Below are positions 1 through 6,533 of a stretch of DNA of 22,984 nucleotides, piece after piece. The notes beneath the pieces are model-generated. The model saw only the letters and a list, made by a program, of their open reading frames with translations, searched no databases and was not told where the DNA came from. The DNA is from Clostridia bacterium (GTDB taxonomy: Bacteria; Bacillota_A; Clostridia; Christensenellales; Aristaeellaceae). The translations under genes and the position numbers were made by a program. The stretch lies in assembly GCA_017517815.1 (NCBI GenBank), contig JAFWYA010000052.1, forward strand, positions 1 to 22,984, given 5' to 3'. The first letter of the stretch is position 1; the number at the start of each line of letters is the position of its first letter.

Positions 1-1
1 A

Positions 2-598
2 TCGGACATTGATGTGCTGATCAGAGCAAGCACACTCGAGACGATAGAAACGGCTGAATCGTTCTCCATCATGGCCTATGAGCCGCCGAAACACAGCCCT
101 GTACCCCCGAAAACTGTCAACGTTGTCAGTGGCGGCGACCCGCTGGAGATTTACACCGACCGCGACGGCGAGGTGATCCTCAAAAAATATTCTCCGATCG
201 GGGAGATGTCCACGTTTGCCAAGGATTATACGGAATCCATTTTTCGATCCATGGGTCACATCGCCTGCATTGTAGACCGTGATCAGGTGGTGGCAGCCAG
301 TGGCGTCAGCAAAAAGGAACTGGCGGATAAGCCGATCAGCCCAGATCTGGAAACGGCCATTGCCAACCGTCAAACGGTCGCCATCAACCGTTCAGGCGGC
401 GGAAAGATCGTTGCTGTAACCAATGAGGAAGATATTGCGGGCTATACGGCACAGGTGGTGTCGCCTATTATTGCGGATGGCGAAGCCATTGGCGCGGTTT
501 TGCTGCTGTCCAAGGAGCAGGGCGCACGCATGGGTGATGCGGAACTGAAGGTGGCTGAGACGGCCGCCGGTATCGTTGGAAGGCAGATGGAACAGTAA
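2..598 (+). CDS. spoVT: Stage V sporulation protein T, 5'-chimeric or partial (AbrB DNA-binding half missing)
   Basis: From about base 134 onward the protein matches SpoVT, a forespore transcription factor: the second half of the AbrB fold (GDPLEIYTDRDGEVILKK) followed by the GAF-like domain (…MGHIACIVDRDQVVAASGVS…, ending in AAGIVGRQMEQ). SpoVT normally begins with about 30 residues carrying the first half of the swapped-hairpin AbrB domain (RRIDDLGRVVIPKEIRR type). Here those residues are absent in all three forward frames and replaced by an unrelated Pro-rich stretch (…MAYEPPKHSPVPPKTVNVV…) that is open to the window edge. The ATGs at 14 and 71 have no ribosome binding site, so the start lies outside the window or the junction is an artefact. 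As drawn, the product keeps the effector-sensing domain but not the DNA-binding arginines. The gene ends at a strong bidirectional terminator. Identity of the C-terminal part is very sure; the 5' structure is not. Confidence 0.85.
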   Translation, partial: SDIDVLIRASTLETIETAESFSIMAYEPPKHSPVPPKTVNVVSGGDPLEIYTDRDGEVILKKYSPIGEMSTFAKDYTESIFRSMGHIACIVDRDQVVAASGVSKKELADKPISPDLETAIANRQTVAINRSGGGKIVAVTNEEDIAGYTAQVVSPIIADGEAIGAVLLLSKEQGARMGDAELKVAETAAGIVGRQMEQ

Positions 599-600
599 GC

Positions 601-631
601 AAAACCGGAGCGCCATGGGCGTTCCGGTTTT
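601..631. terminator. Bidirectional terminator between spoVT and the TIGR04086 gene
   Basis: AAAACCGGAGCGCC, a three-base loop, then GGCGTTCCGGTTTT form a 14-bp stem with a single G-U pair. The A-run on one side and T-run on the other let it act for both converging genes, whose stop codons lie 2 and 5 bases away. Confidence 0.85.
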
Positions 632-636
632 GTGAA

Positions 637-1059
637 TTATTTGCGGGAAATAAGCGCTCCGGCAATGCCGCCGCCGGCAACGCCCATGGCAATATCGCTG
701 AGATAGGCAGTCCATGGCAGCTGCTGTCCAGAAAACAACGCGTACAGCCCAACGCCCAGCGCCATGTAGATCAACCCCAGCAGAGCACCGTACAGCAGAC
801 CGTTATCGCTGCCGACCTTCAGCATGGCTCGCGCACCGGCAAAGATCGCGCCCAGCTTGATCAGCTGGTTGATGATGCGAATCACACTGTCAGATGGTCT
901 CAGCCATTGCAGCAGCAGCGCAAACACAAGCACGCATATAAGCGTTACGCCGATCGAAATCAGCAGTCCGCGCACAAGCTGGCCCCACAGGGATGCGCGT
1001 GAGCGGCGGCTGCGTCTGCGCCGCGGCGTTGCAGCGGGGGTGGAATAGGATGTGGGCAT
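637..1059 (-). CDS. TIGR04086 family (YrzE-like) small membrane protein
   Basis: A 140-residue protein with a very basic Arg-rich cytoplasmic N-terminus (RRRRSRRSRAS, about residues 13-23) followed by four hydrophobic segments: about 29-51, 62-80 (amphipathic, containing GAIFAGARA), 88-110 and 118-138 with a Gly-rich end (GVAGGGIAGALI). Length, topology and position next to yajC fit the TIGR04086 putative membrane protein family. No biochemical role is established for that family and none is claimed here. The ATG is preceded by AGGGAGG at good spacing. That ribosome binding site lies inside the 3' arm of the yajC terminator hairpin, so read-through mRNA from yajC would fold it away (see findings). 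Confidence 0.8.
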   Translation of the reverse strand: MPTSYSTPAATPRRRRSRRSRASLWGQLVRGLLISIGVTLICVLVFALLLQWLRPSDSVIRIINQLIKLGAIFAGARAMLKVGSDNGLLYGALLGLIYMALGVGLYALFSGQQLPWTAYLSDIAMGVAGGGIAGALISRK

Positions 1060-1061
1060 AT

Positions 1062-1112
1062 AAAAAACCTCCCTTGTTCGCTTTGTATCATATATGCGAA
1101 CAGGGGAGGTTT
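1062..1112 (-). terminator. yajC terminator whose 3' arm contains the next gene's Shine-Dalgarno
   Basis: Read on the minus strand, AAACCTCCCCTGTTCGC (1112-1096), a 14-base loop and GCGAACAAGGGAGGTTT (1081-1065) form a 17-bp stem with one mismatch. A run of six T (1067-1062) overlaps the stem foot, as in an intrinsic terminator. The left arm begins 7 bases after the yajC stop codon. The AGGGAGG in the right arm is the ribosome binding site of the TIGR04086 gene. Confidence 0.8.
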
Positions 1113-1115
1113 CAT
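1087..1115 (-). promoter_or_regulatory. Possible internal promoter in the terminator loop for the TIGR04086 gene
   Basis: Minus strand: ATGAAA (1115-1110), a 17-base spacer, then TATGAT (1092-1087). The -10 lies in the hairpin loop, so a transcript started here would lack the left arm and leave the AGGGAGG free. The -10 is 5/6 and the -35 is 4/6 to consensus. This is a prediction from sequence only. Confidence 0.4.
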
Positions 1116-1119
1116 TCGA

Positions 1120-1503
1120 TTAGTTCAGCACTTCGCTGTCGTTCTCGATGGCAACTTCTTCCACGTTGCGGATGGCCCAGCGGGCAACAACCAGCTTGGT
1201 GTTTTCGTTGCTGACGGCCAGCTCGATGGTATCGTCCTTGATGCCAACGATGGTGCCATAGATGCCGCCGATGGTGCAGATGCGGTCGCCGTGCTTGAGG
1301 GCAGCCAGCATTTCCTTAACCTTCTTGTCCTTCTTCTTCTGCGGACGGATCAGCATGAAGTAGAAGATCACGAACATCAGAACCAGGGGCAGCAGCATGC
1401 TGATCATTTCAGCAGCGCCGGCAGCGGCAGGCATATCGGCAGCAGCGGCGTCGGCCACAGCGGCAGTGGATTCGGTAAGAGCCAGAAGCATCTGAGTAGA
1501 CAT
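1120..1503 (-). CDS. yajC: Preprotein translocase subunit YajC
   Basis: A 127-residue single-pass membrane protein, the accessory subunit that associates with SecDF and the Sec translocon. An Ala-rich N-terminal tail (residues 13-32) precedes one transmembrane helix (about 34-53, ISMLLPLVLMFVIFYFMLI). The family hallmark RPQKKK follows directly, then a soluble domain with GDRICTIGGIYGTIVGIKDD, the conserved YajC core. A TTG-started extension of seven codons is possible, but its sequence is the ribosome binding site itself (GAAAGGGG). The ATG at 1503 lies 11 bases after that site and is preferred. The gene has its own promoter upstream and a strong terminator downstream. secD/secF and tgt, frequent neighbours elsewhere, are not in this window. 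Confidence 0.95.
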   Translation of the reverse strand: MSTQMLLALTESTAAVADAAAADMPAAAGAAEMISMLLPLVLMFVIFYFMLIRPQKKKDKKVKEMLAALKHGDRICTIGGIYGTIVGIKDDTIELAVSNENTKLVVARWAIRNVEEVAIENDSEVLN

Positions 1504-1538
1504 AGTGGTGGTAACCCCTTTCAAAAGTCAGTAGGTTG

Positions 1539-1567
1539 ATTATAGCAAATCTGGGACTTAAACACAA
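1539..1567 (-). promoter_or_regulatory. Extended -10 promoter of yajC
   Basis: Minus strand: TTGTGT (1567-1562), a 17-base spacer, then TATAAT (1544-1539) preceded by TGC, an extended -10. It lies in the 93-bp gap between the U32 gene and yajC, so yajC can be transcribed independently of the ylbF-mltG-U32 genes. Confidence 0.7.
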
Positions 1568-1596
1568 GGGGAAAAAGTATGAACAGACTGAAAACC

Positions 1597-2838
1597 TTAA
1601 CGGTGGTTGCGGTTTGGGCCGCGCAGCAGGTCGCCGGCATCTACGTCGAAAGTGACAGGCACACGCAGCAGCGTGCCTGCAACAGAGGCTGTTTGCACCA
1701 GTTCGCCGCTTTCTTCCAGTTTCATCGCTTCAACGGTAAAGGTGTGCACGCCCTGCGGGGTGAGCGCTTCCAGCGTATCGCCTACAAAGAAACGGTTTTT
1801 CAGCCGGATCAGGGCTTCTTCGCCTGCTTTGGCAGGAGCGATGAAGTCGCCCACATACTCCATGTTTTGGCTGAAACCTGCAGCACCGGCAGGCGGAGTG
1901 GGAGCACCAAAGTAAAAACCGGTGTTGCTTGCACGGTGGCTGGCTTTGTTCAGCTCTTCCATCAGGGCAGGAACGGCGGCACAGAAGGCACCATCGCCTT
2001 TGCTTTCCAGCAGATCCAGTGCACGACGGTAGGTTGATACGACGGTCGCCACATAATAAGCGGTTTTCATGCGGCCTTCGATCTTCAGGCTTACGATGCC
2101 TGCATCGCGAAGCTCGGGCAGATGGGGTAGCATGCAAAGATCGTAGGCGGAATACAGATAGGTGCCGCGTTCGTCTTCGCATACGGGCAGGTATTCGCCC
2201 GGACGTTTTTCTTCCATGAGTGCATACTGCCAGCGGCAGGGCTGGGCACATGCGCCGCGATTGCCGCTGCGGCCCAAAAGGGCGCCGCTGAGCAGGCATC
2301 GGCCGCTGTAGGCTACACACATGGCGCCATGTACAAAAGCCTCCAATTCGAGCGATTCGGGCAGGTTTTTGCGCATGGCGGCAATGTCGGCAAGGCTGAG
2401 CTCGCGGCTTAGAACGATACGCTGTGCACCCATTGCTTTTTGCATGTGCGCGGCGGTCCGGCTGTTGAGCACATTGGCCTGCGTGGAAATATGCACCGGC
2501 AGCTGGGGCAGTTCATCATGCAGCATGAGCGCTGCGCCGATGTCGCTGACGATGGCAGCATCCACACCGGCGGCCAGCGCATCCTTTGCTGCGGCCAGAA
2601 AGCCTTCCATGTCTGCGTCGGTGGGCAGAATGTTCATGGTCACATAGAATTTGACGTCGTTTTCATGGGCAAAAGCTACTGCCTGCCGCAGTTCTTCGGG
2701 ACCGAAGTTGCCGGCAAAGGCGCGCAGACCATAGCTCTTCATGCCGCCGTATACTGCATCAGCACCAAAGCGCACAGCGGCGCGCAGCTGTTCCATGCCG
2801 CCCACGGGGGCCAGCAGTTCCATCTTTTGTGTCGTCAT
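1597..2838 (-). CDS. Peptidase U32 family protein, TrhP-like tRNA hydroxylation factor
   Basis: A 413-residue U32 family protein (COG0826). The N-terminus MELLAPVGGMEQLRAAVRFGADAVYGG is the family signature. HGAMCVAYSGRCLLS followed by NRGACAQPCRW gives four clustered cysteines at the positions that bind an iron-sulfur cluster in characterised relatives (TrhP, UbiU/V, RlhA). Despite the peptidase name, relatives downstream of mltG in Bacillus (YrrN/YrrO, TrhP1/2) are needed for 5-hydroxyuridine at tRNA position 34, and this gene directly follows mltG. A tRNA-modification role is therefore inferred rather than proteolysis. The ATG at 2838 starts one base after the mltG stop codon, with GAGG at its ribosome binding site, which points to translational coupling. 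The methyltransferase TrmR found between these genes in Bacillus is absent here. Confidence 0.88.
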   Translation of the reverse strand: MTTQKMELLAPVGGMEQLRAAVRFGADAVYGGMKSYGLRAFAGNFGPEELRQAVAFAHENDVKFYVTMNILPTDADMEGFLAAAKDALAAGVDAAIVSDIGAALMLHDELPQLPVHISTQANVLNSRTAAHMQKAMGAQRIVLSRELSLADIAAMRKNLPESLELEAFVHGAMCVAYSGRCLLSGALLGRSGNRGACAQPCRWQYALMEEKRPGEYLPVCEDERGTYLYSAYDLCMLPHLPELRDAGIVSLKIEGRMKTAYYVATVVSTYRRALDLLESKGDGAFCAAVPALMEELNKASHRASNTGFYFGAPTPPAGAAGFSQNMEYVGDFIAPAKAGEEALIRLKNRFFVGDTLEALTPQGVHTFTVEAMKLEESGELVQTASVAGTLLRVPVTFDVDAGDLLRGPNRNHR

Positions 2839-2839
2839 G

Positions 2840-4030
2840 TTACATGCCTCGTTCAGCGTCGTAGATCTGCCACAGCGGTGCGTAAATTTCGACGGCGCGC
2901 TCGTGCTCTTCCAGCGTACGGCTGAAGTGCAGTTCGCCCGTGTCAGGATCCTTGGAGCAGAAGTACAGGTATTTTTCGGCCACATAGCTCTCGTCGGGGT
3001 AAAGGGCGGCATTGATGGCCTCAGGAGAAGGATTGCAGATGGGGCCTGCAGGCAGGCCGGAAACGCGATAGGTGTTGTAGGGAGATTCTACTGCCAGGTC
3101 GCTGGAACGCAGGCTCATGCGGCGCTCGCCGGTGACATAGTGGATGGTGGGGTCACTCTGCAGCTTCATGCGCTTGTCCAGTCGGTTGTGGAAAACAGCG
3201 CTGACCTTTGCAAAATCGGCCTTCTTGGCTTCCTTTTCGATCATGGAGGCGAGGATGATCACCTCGTCCATGGTCATGTCGAGTTCGGCGGCCCGGGTCT
3301 GCCATTCGGAATTAAACACCTTGTCCGTCTGGGAAAGCAGCTTTTTGATGATGCTCAGTTCCGTTGCATCGGTATAGATCTCGTAGGTATTGGGCGCAAG
3401 GTAACCCTCCAGCAGATATTTGCGCTGGGAAATGTTCTTGCTTTTGAGCGCCTCATCCACGAAATAGTAATCGCTGACGCCCTCGCCGGTGCGGCAGATG
3501 TTGAGGAATGCGCTTTCGTCGGTGAAAATGCCCTTGGCCTTGAGCATGGCGGCAACATCCTCGATGGTATTGCCGGGGATGATGGTGATGTCGGTGGTGA
3601 TGGGGTGACCGTCGCCTGTTGTGAGCAGGTCGGCGATCTCAAACATATCCATGCTTTTTTTGATGAGGTAATCGCCTGCCTGGATCTTCTGGCCCAGACC
3701 CGCAAAGTCGCAGTAATACTTGAAAACTGTACGGTTTTTGATGAGCCCCTGCGTTTCCAGATTGTTGGATACGCGGGTCAGGCTGTTGCCGCTTTTGACA
3801 GAAAACGCGATCTCGGTATGATCGCCCGGATCAACAGGGCTGAGAAAGTTTTCATCAATAGCGTTCCAAATGCCGGATACCACGCCGAACACGATGAGCA
3901 GCGCGCCCAGGCACACCAAAACCGGCCTTAGCAGGTTCCAAAGGCCGCTGTACCAGTAAAAGCCGTATTCGCGCTCGTCACGCAGCGTTTCATGGTCGTA
4001 TACCTTGTTGCGGTCGCGAGTTTGACGCAT
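2840..4030 (-). CDS. mltG: Endolytic murein transglycosylase MltG (YceG-like)
   Basis: A 396-residue type II membrane protein that cleaves nascent glycan strands and sets their length at the site of peptidoglycan synthesis. A basic cytoplasmic tail of about 33 residues precedes one transmembrane helix (about 34-56). The extracellular part has a LysM-like region (FSVKSGNSLTRVSNNLETQGLI, about 76-97) and then the catalytic YceG domain. ILASMIEKEAKK carries the presumed catalytic Glu (about residue 265), followed by VFHNRL, LQSDPTIHY and the C-terminal YNTYRVSGLPAGPICNPS motif, all family signatures. The start is supported by AAGGAGGA six bases upstream. It sits 20 bases downstream of the ylbF-family gene and one base before the U32 gene, so the three probably form an operon. 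Confidence 0.95.
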   Translation of the reverse strand: MRQTRDRNKVYDHETLRDEREYGFYWYSGLWNLLRPVLVCLGALLIVFGVVSGIWNAIDENFLSPVDPGDHTEIAFSVKSGNSLTRVSNNLETQGLIKNRTVFKYYCDFAGLGQKIQAGDYLIKKSMDMFEIADLLTTGDGHPITTDITIIPGNTIEDVAAMLKAKGIFTDESAFLNICRTGEGVSDYYFVDEALKSKNISQRKYLLEGYLAPNTYEIYTDATELSIIKKLLSQTDKVFNSEWQTRAAELDMTMDEVIILASMIEKEAKKADFAKVSAVFHNRLDKRMKLQSDPTIHYVTGERRMSLRSSDLAVESPYNTYRVSGLPAGPICNPSPEAINAALYPDESYVAEKYLYFCSKDPDTGELHFSRTLEEHERAVEIYAPLWQIYDAERGM

Positions 4031-4050
4031 GGCTTGTCCTCCTTGTCTGA

Positions 4051-4404
4051 TTAAGCTTCAGGAAAATCCACCTGAATGCCCGCCTCGCGGGTGATTTTTT
4101 CCATGGTGTGAGCCACCAGCTGCTGCACCTTCATCTGTGCAAGCAGGTAATCGGTGATCTCGGGACTTTCGTACAAAAGCGTGCTTAGTTTTTCGAATTC
4201 GGCTGCGTCTTCTTCGCGCGGTTCGCTTCCGGCCATGGCAGCCAGCTGCAGTGCGCTCTGCGCACGCATGAAGCGCTCAAGCAGGCGGCGGTTGACCTCG
4301 TCAGCCAGCACGGTTTCCTTCAGTGCGTCGTATTGACGGAAAGCTTCAGTATTTTTCAATGCATCCAGCAGCGCATCGGCTGCACGGGTGACTTCTTCGG
4401 GCAT
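4051..4404 (-). CDS. YlbF/YmcA family protein
   Basis: A 117-residue, mostly helical cytosolic protein of the Com_YlbF family (PF06133). The pattern LLDALKNTEAFRQYDALKETVLADEVNRRLLERFMRAQSALQ, followed by the YESPEITDYLLAQ segment, is typical: paired long helices joined by a variable acidic loop. In Bacillus, YlbF and YmcA form a complex with YaaT that guides RNase Y processing and affects competence and sporulation. Whether this copy is the YlbF or the YmcA equivalent cannot be told. The frame stays open upstream, but the ATG at 4404 with AGGGAGGA in front is the supported start; the longer reading would run over the promoter. It is the first gene of the probable ylbF-mltG-U32 operon and is divergent from spoIVA. 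Confidence 0.85.
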   Translation of the reverse strand: MPEEVTRAADALLDALKNTEAFRQYDALKETVLADEVNRRLLERFMRAQSALQLAAMAGSEPREEDAAEFEKLSTLLYESPEITDYLLAQMKVQQLVAHTMEKITREAGIQVDFPEA

Positions 4405-4441
4405 GGTGATATTCCTCCCTGCATCAGTTGGGTACTGCACT

Positions 4442-4470
4442 AGTATAACGCAAATGCGAGGATTTTTCAT
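4442..4470 (-). promoter_or_regulatory. Probable promoter of the ylbF-mltG-U32 operon
   Basis: Minus strand: ATGAAA (4470-4465), a 17-base spacer, then TATACT (4447-4442), about 38 bases before the ATG. The -10 is 5/6 and the -35 is 4/6 to the housekeeping consensus. Confidence 0.5.
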
Positions 4471-4543
4471 TCCTTTTTTGTAACATACCCGGCAAACATG
4501 CTTCATATCGTGTTTTAAGCGCAACGCAAGGAGGTTTATCCGT

Positions 4544-6025
4544 ATGGAACAGACATTTGATCTTTATCGTGATATCGCCGAACGCACCGATGGCGATGTA
4601 TACATCGGCGTTGTGGGCCCAGTACGCAGCGGCAAGAGCACGCTGATCAGGCGAATGATGGAAAAACTGGTTTTGGAAACCATGGCGCCCGGTCCGCGGC
4701 GCGACCGCATCAGCGACGAACTGCCGCAAAGCGGAAGCGGACGCACCATCATGACCACACAGCCCAAGTTTGTGCCGGGCGAGGCTGTGGCGGTGGCGCT
4801 GTCCGATCAGGCGGCTGTGCGTGTACGCATGGTGGACAGCGTGGGGTATCTGGTGGAGGGCGCGCTTGGTACGGAGGAGGACGGCGAAAGCCGCATGGTG
4901 CACACGCCGTGGTATGACCATGACATCCCCTTTGAACAGGCGGCGGAGATGGGTACGCGCAAGGTGATCACTGATCATGCAACCATCGGACTTGTGGTGA
5001 CCACAGACGGCAGCATTGCAGATATTCCGCGCGAGCATTACGCAGCGCCGGAGGAAAGGGTGGTCAATGAACTGAAGGCACTGGGCAAGCCGTTTGTCGT
5101 GGTGCTCAATTCCCGTATGCCAAATGATGCATCAGCACAGGCGTTGAAAGAAGAACTGGGCAGGCGTTACGGCGTGCCGGTGATGGCGCTCAACGTGATG
5201 GAAATGGGCCATGAGGAGATCCTGCAGGTATTTGAACAGGTACTTTTTCAGTTTCCGCTGCGCGAAATCCGCCTGAATGTGCCGGAATGGCTGAATGCGC
5301 TTGATGAAGAACACTGGCTGGTGAAGCATGTGCTGGATGGTGTGCGCGAAGGCGCTGGCGATGCGCTGCGTATGAGCGATCATGTGCGCTTTGCCGGTGC
5401 ATTTGATGCTTCGCCCTATTCAGATGGGCTGCAAAATCGCGGCATCGACCTGGGAAAGGGGCTCATCCGCTATGACCTGCCGCTGAAAGCAGGTTTGTTC
5501 AACCGTGTGCTTGGCGAAGAGTGTGGAACGGAGATTCGCGGGGATGCTCATTTGCTGAGCCTGATGAAGGAACTGGTGGCTGCCAAAACAGAATACGATC
5601 ATGTGGCAGAAGCGCTCAAAAGTGTGCGCGAGACGGGCTATGGGCTGGTAACGCCTGCGATGAGCGAACTTACGCTGCAGGAGCCGCAGATCGTACAGCA
5701 GGGCAGCCGGTTTGGCGTGAAGCTGAAGGCCAATGCGCCGTCGCTGCATATGATCCGCGTGGATATCGAAACGGAAGTGTCGCCTGTGGTGGGTACGGAA
5801 AAACAGTCTGAGGAACTTGTGCGTTATCTGCTGGAGGAGTTTGAAAATGACCCTCAGCGGATTTGGAATACAGACTTTTTTGGCAAAAGCCTGCATGAAC
5901 TGGTGCGGGAAGGCCTGAGCAACAAGCTGCTGCGCATGCCTGCCGACGCACAGGAAAAGGTGCAGGAAACGCTGTCGAAGATCATCAACGAAGGAAACGG
6001 CGGTATGATCTGCATCCTGCTGTAA
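4544..6025 (+). CDS. spoIVA: Stage IV sporulation protein A (spore coat ATPase)
   Basis: A 493-residue protein, full length for SpoIVA, the ATPase that polymerises on the outer forespore membrane to form the basement layer of the spore coat. The N-terminal P-loop domain has Walker A GPVRSGKST (residues 25-33), a GSGRTIMTTQPKFVP region and VRMVDSVGYLVEGA as the Walker B/sensor segment. The C-terminus ends in GNGGMICILL, the conserved hydrophobic tail linked to membrane anchoring through SpoVM. AAGGAGG lies nine bases before the ATG. In Bacillus the gene is under mother-cell sigma-E control; no convincing sigma-E site was found in the 140-bp divergent region. It is a clear marker that the host forms endospores. 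Confidence 0.97.
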   Translation: MEQTFDLYRDIAERTDGDVYIGVVGPVRSGKSTLIRRMMEKLVLETMAPGPRRDRISDELPQSGSGRTIMTTQPKFVPGEAVAVALSDQAAVRVRMVDSVGYLVEGALGTEEDGESRMVHTPWYDHDIPFEQAAEMGTRKVITDHATIGLVVTTDGSIADIPREHYAAPEERVVNELKALGKPFVVVLNSRMPNDASAQALKEELGRRYGVPVMALNVMEMGHEEILQVFEQVLFQFPLREIRLNVPEWLNALDEEHWLVKHVLDGVREGAGDALRMSDHVRFAGAFDASPYSDGLQNRGIDLGKGLIRYDLPLKAGLFNRVLGEECGTEIRGDAHLLSLMKELVAAKTEYDHVAEALKSVRETGYGLVTPAMSELTLQEPQIVQQGSRFGVKLKANAPSLHMIRVDIETEVSPVVGTEKQSEELVRYLLEEFENDPQRIWNTDFFGKSLHELVREGLSNKLLRMPADAQEKVQETLSKIINEGNGGMICILL

Positions 6026-6032
6026 TGAAAAG

Positions 6033-6070
6033 CGGCTGTCCTTCTGCAAGGACAGCCGTCTGTTGCTTTT
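6033..6070 (+). terminator. spoIVA terminator
   Basis: CGGCTGTCCTT, loop CTGC, AAGGACAGCCG gives a perfect 11-bp stem 7 bases after the stop codon. It is followed by a moderate T-rich tract (TCTGTTGCTTTT). Confidence 0.7.
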
Positions 6071-6081
6071 GGGACAAAGAA

Positions 6082-6121
6082 AAGCCGCTGACACGCAGGC
6101 ATAAACTACGGTCAGCGGCTT
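6082..6121 (-). terminator. hup terminator
   Basis: AAGCCGCTGAC and GTCAGCGGCTT pair as an 11-bp stem around an 18-base loop. On the minus strand the stem is followed by TTTTCTTTG, so it fits termination of the HU gene converging on spoIVA. Confidence 0.7.
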
Positions 6122-6162
6122 ATACCGCCATCGGGGACAGCGGTTGGAACACAGATGGACGC

Positions 6163-6438
6163 TTACTTGTTGACGCTGTCCTTCAGGGCCTTGCCAGCCT
6201 TGAAAACAGGAGCCTTGGAAGCTTCGATCTTGATGGTCTCGCCGGTACGGGGGTTGCGGGCATCGCGAGCGGGACGATTGCGGACTTCGAAGCCGCCGAA
6301 ACCGACGATCTGAACCTTTTCACCTTCAGCCAGAGCTTCGGTGATCACTTCGGTCAGGCCGGCGATGGCCTTCTCAGCATCCTTCTTGGTCAAACCGGTC
6401 TTCTTAACGAGGGCGGCAGTCAATTCAGCTTTGTTCAT
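6163..6438 (-). CDS. hup: HU family DNA-binding protein
   Basis: A 91-residue histone-like nucleoid protein that binds and bends DNA as a dimer. It begins MNKAELTAALVKKTGLTKKD, has the core motif VGFGGFEVRNRPARDARNPRTGE, and ends in a helix. RNPRTGE (residues 61-67) is the tip of the DNA-embracing beta-arm with its intercalating proline (P63). Length is normal. The ribosome binding site AAAGGAGG lies 11 bases upstream of the ATG. It follows the flippase and mazG genes on the same strand, an arrangement common in Clostridia. The 95-bp gap to mazG contains a small hairpin (6464-6481) and could hold its own promoter, but no clear -35/-10 was found. Confidence 0.97.
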   Translation of the reverse strand: MNKAELTAALVKKTGLTKKDAEKAIAGLTEVITEALAEGEKVQIVGFGGFEVRNRPARDARNPRTGETIKIEASKAPVFKAGKALKDSVNK

Positions 6439-6463
6439 AATGATAATTACCTCCTTTGATTTA

Positions 6464-6481
6464 TCCGTGCACAGGCACGGA
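6464..6481 (-). other. Hairpin in the hup 5' leader
   Basis: TCCGTGC, a four-base loop and GCACGGA form a perfect 7-bp stem about 26 bases before the hup start codon. No T-run follows on the minus strand, so it is not an evident terminator. An effect on mRNA stability or translation is possible but unproven. Confidence 0.4.
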
Positions 6482-6533
6482 GCCCTTTTTCAGGTTTAAC
6501 ATGGAAAGCATACGGTAAGAATGCGCAAAACCT

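Noticed and set aside
1..82. Minus-strand frame running off the left edge (MMENDSAVSIVSS…)
   Set aside because: It is only about 27 codons in a stretch that may be an assembly artefact, with no ribosome binding site identified.
4471..4543. Sigma-E promoter for spoIVA
   Set aside because: CATACCC and CATATCGT resemble sigma-E -10 elements, but neither has a convincing -35 at 13-15 bases. The regulation is expected from the family but not shown here.
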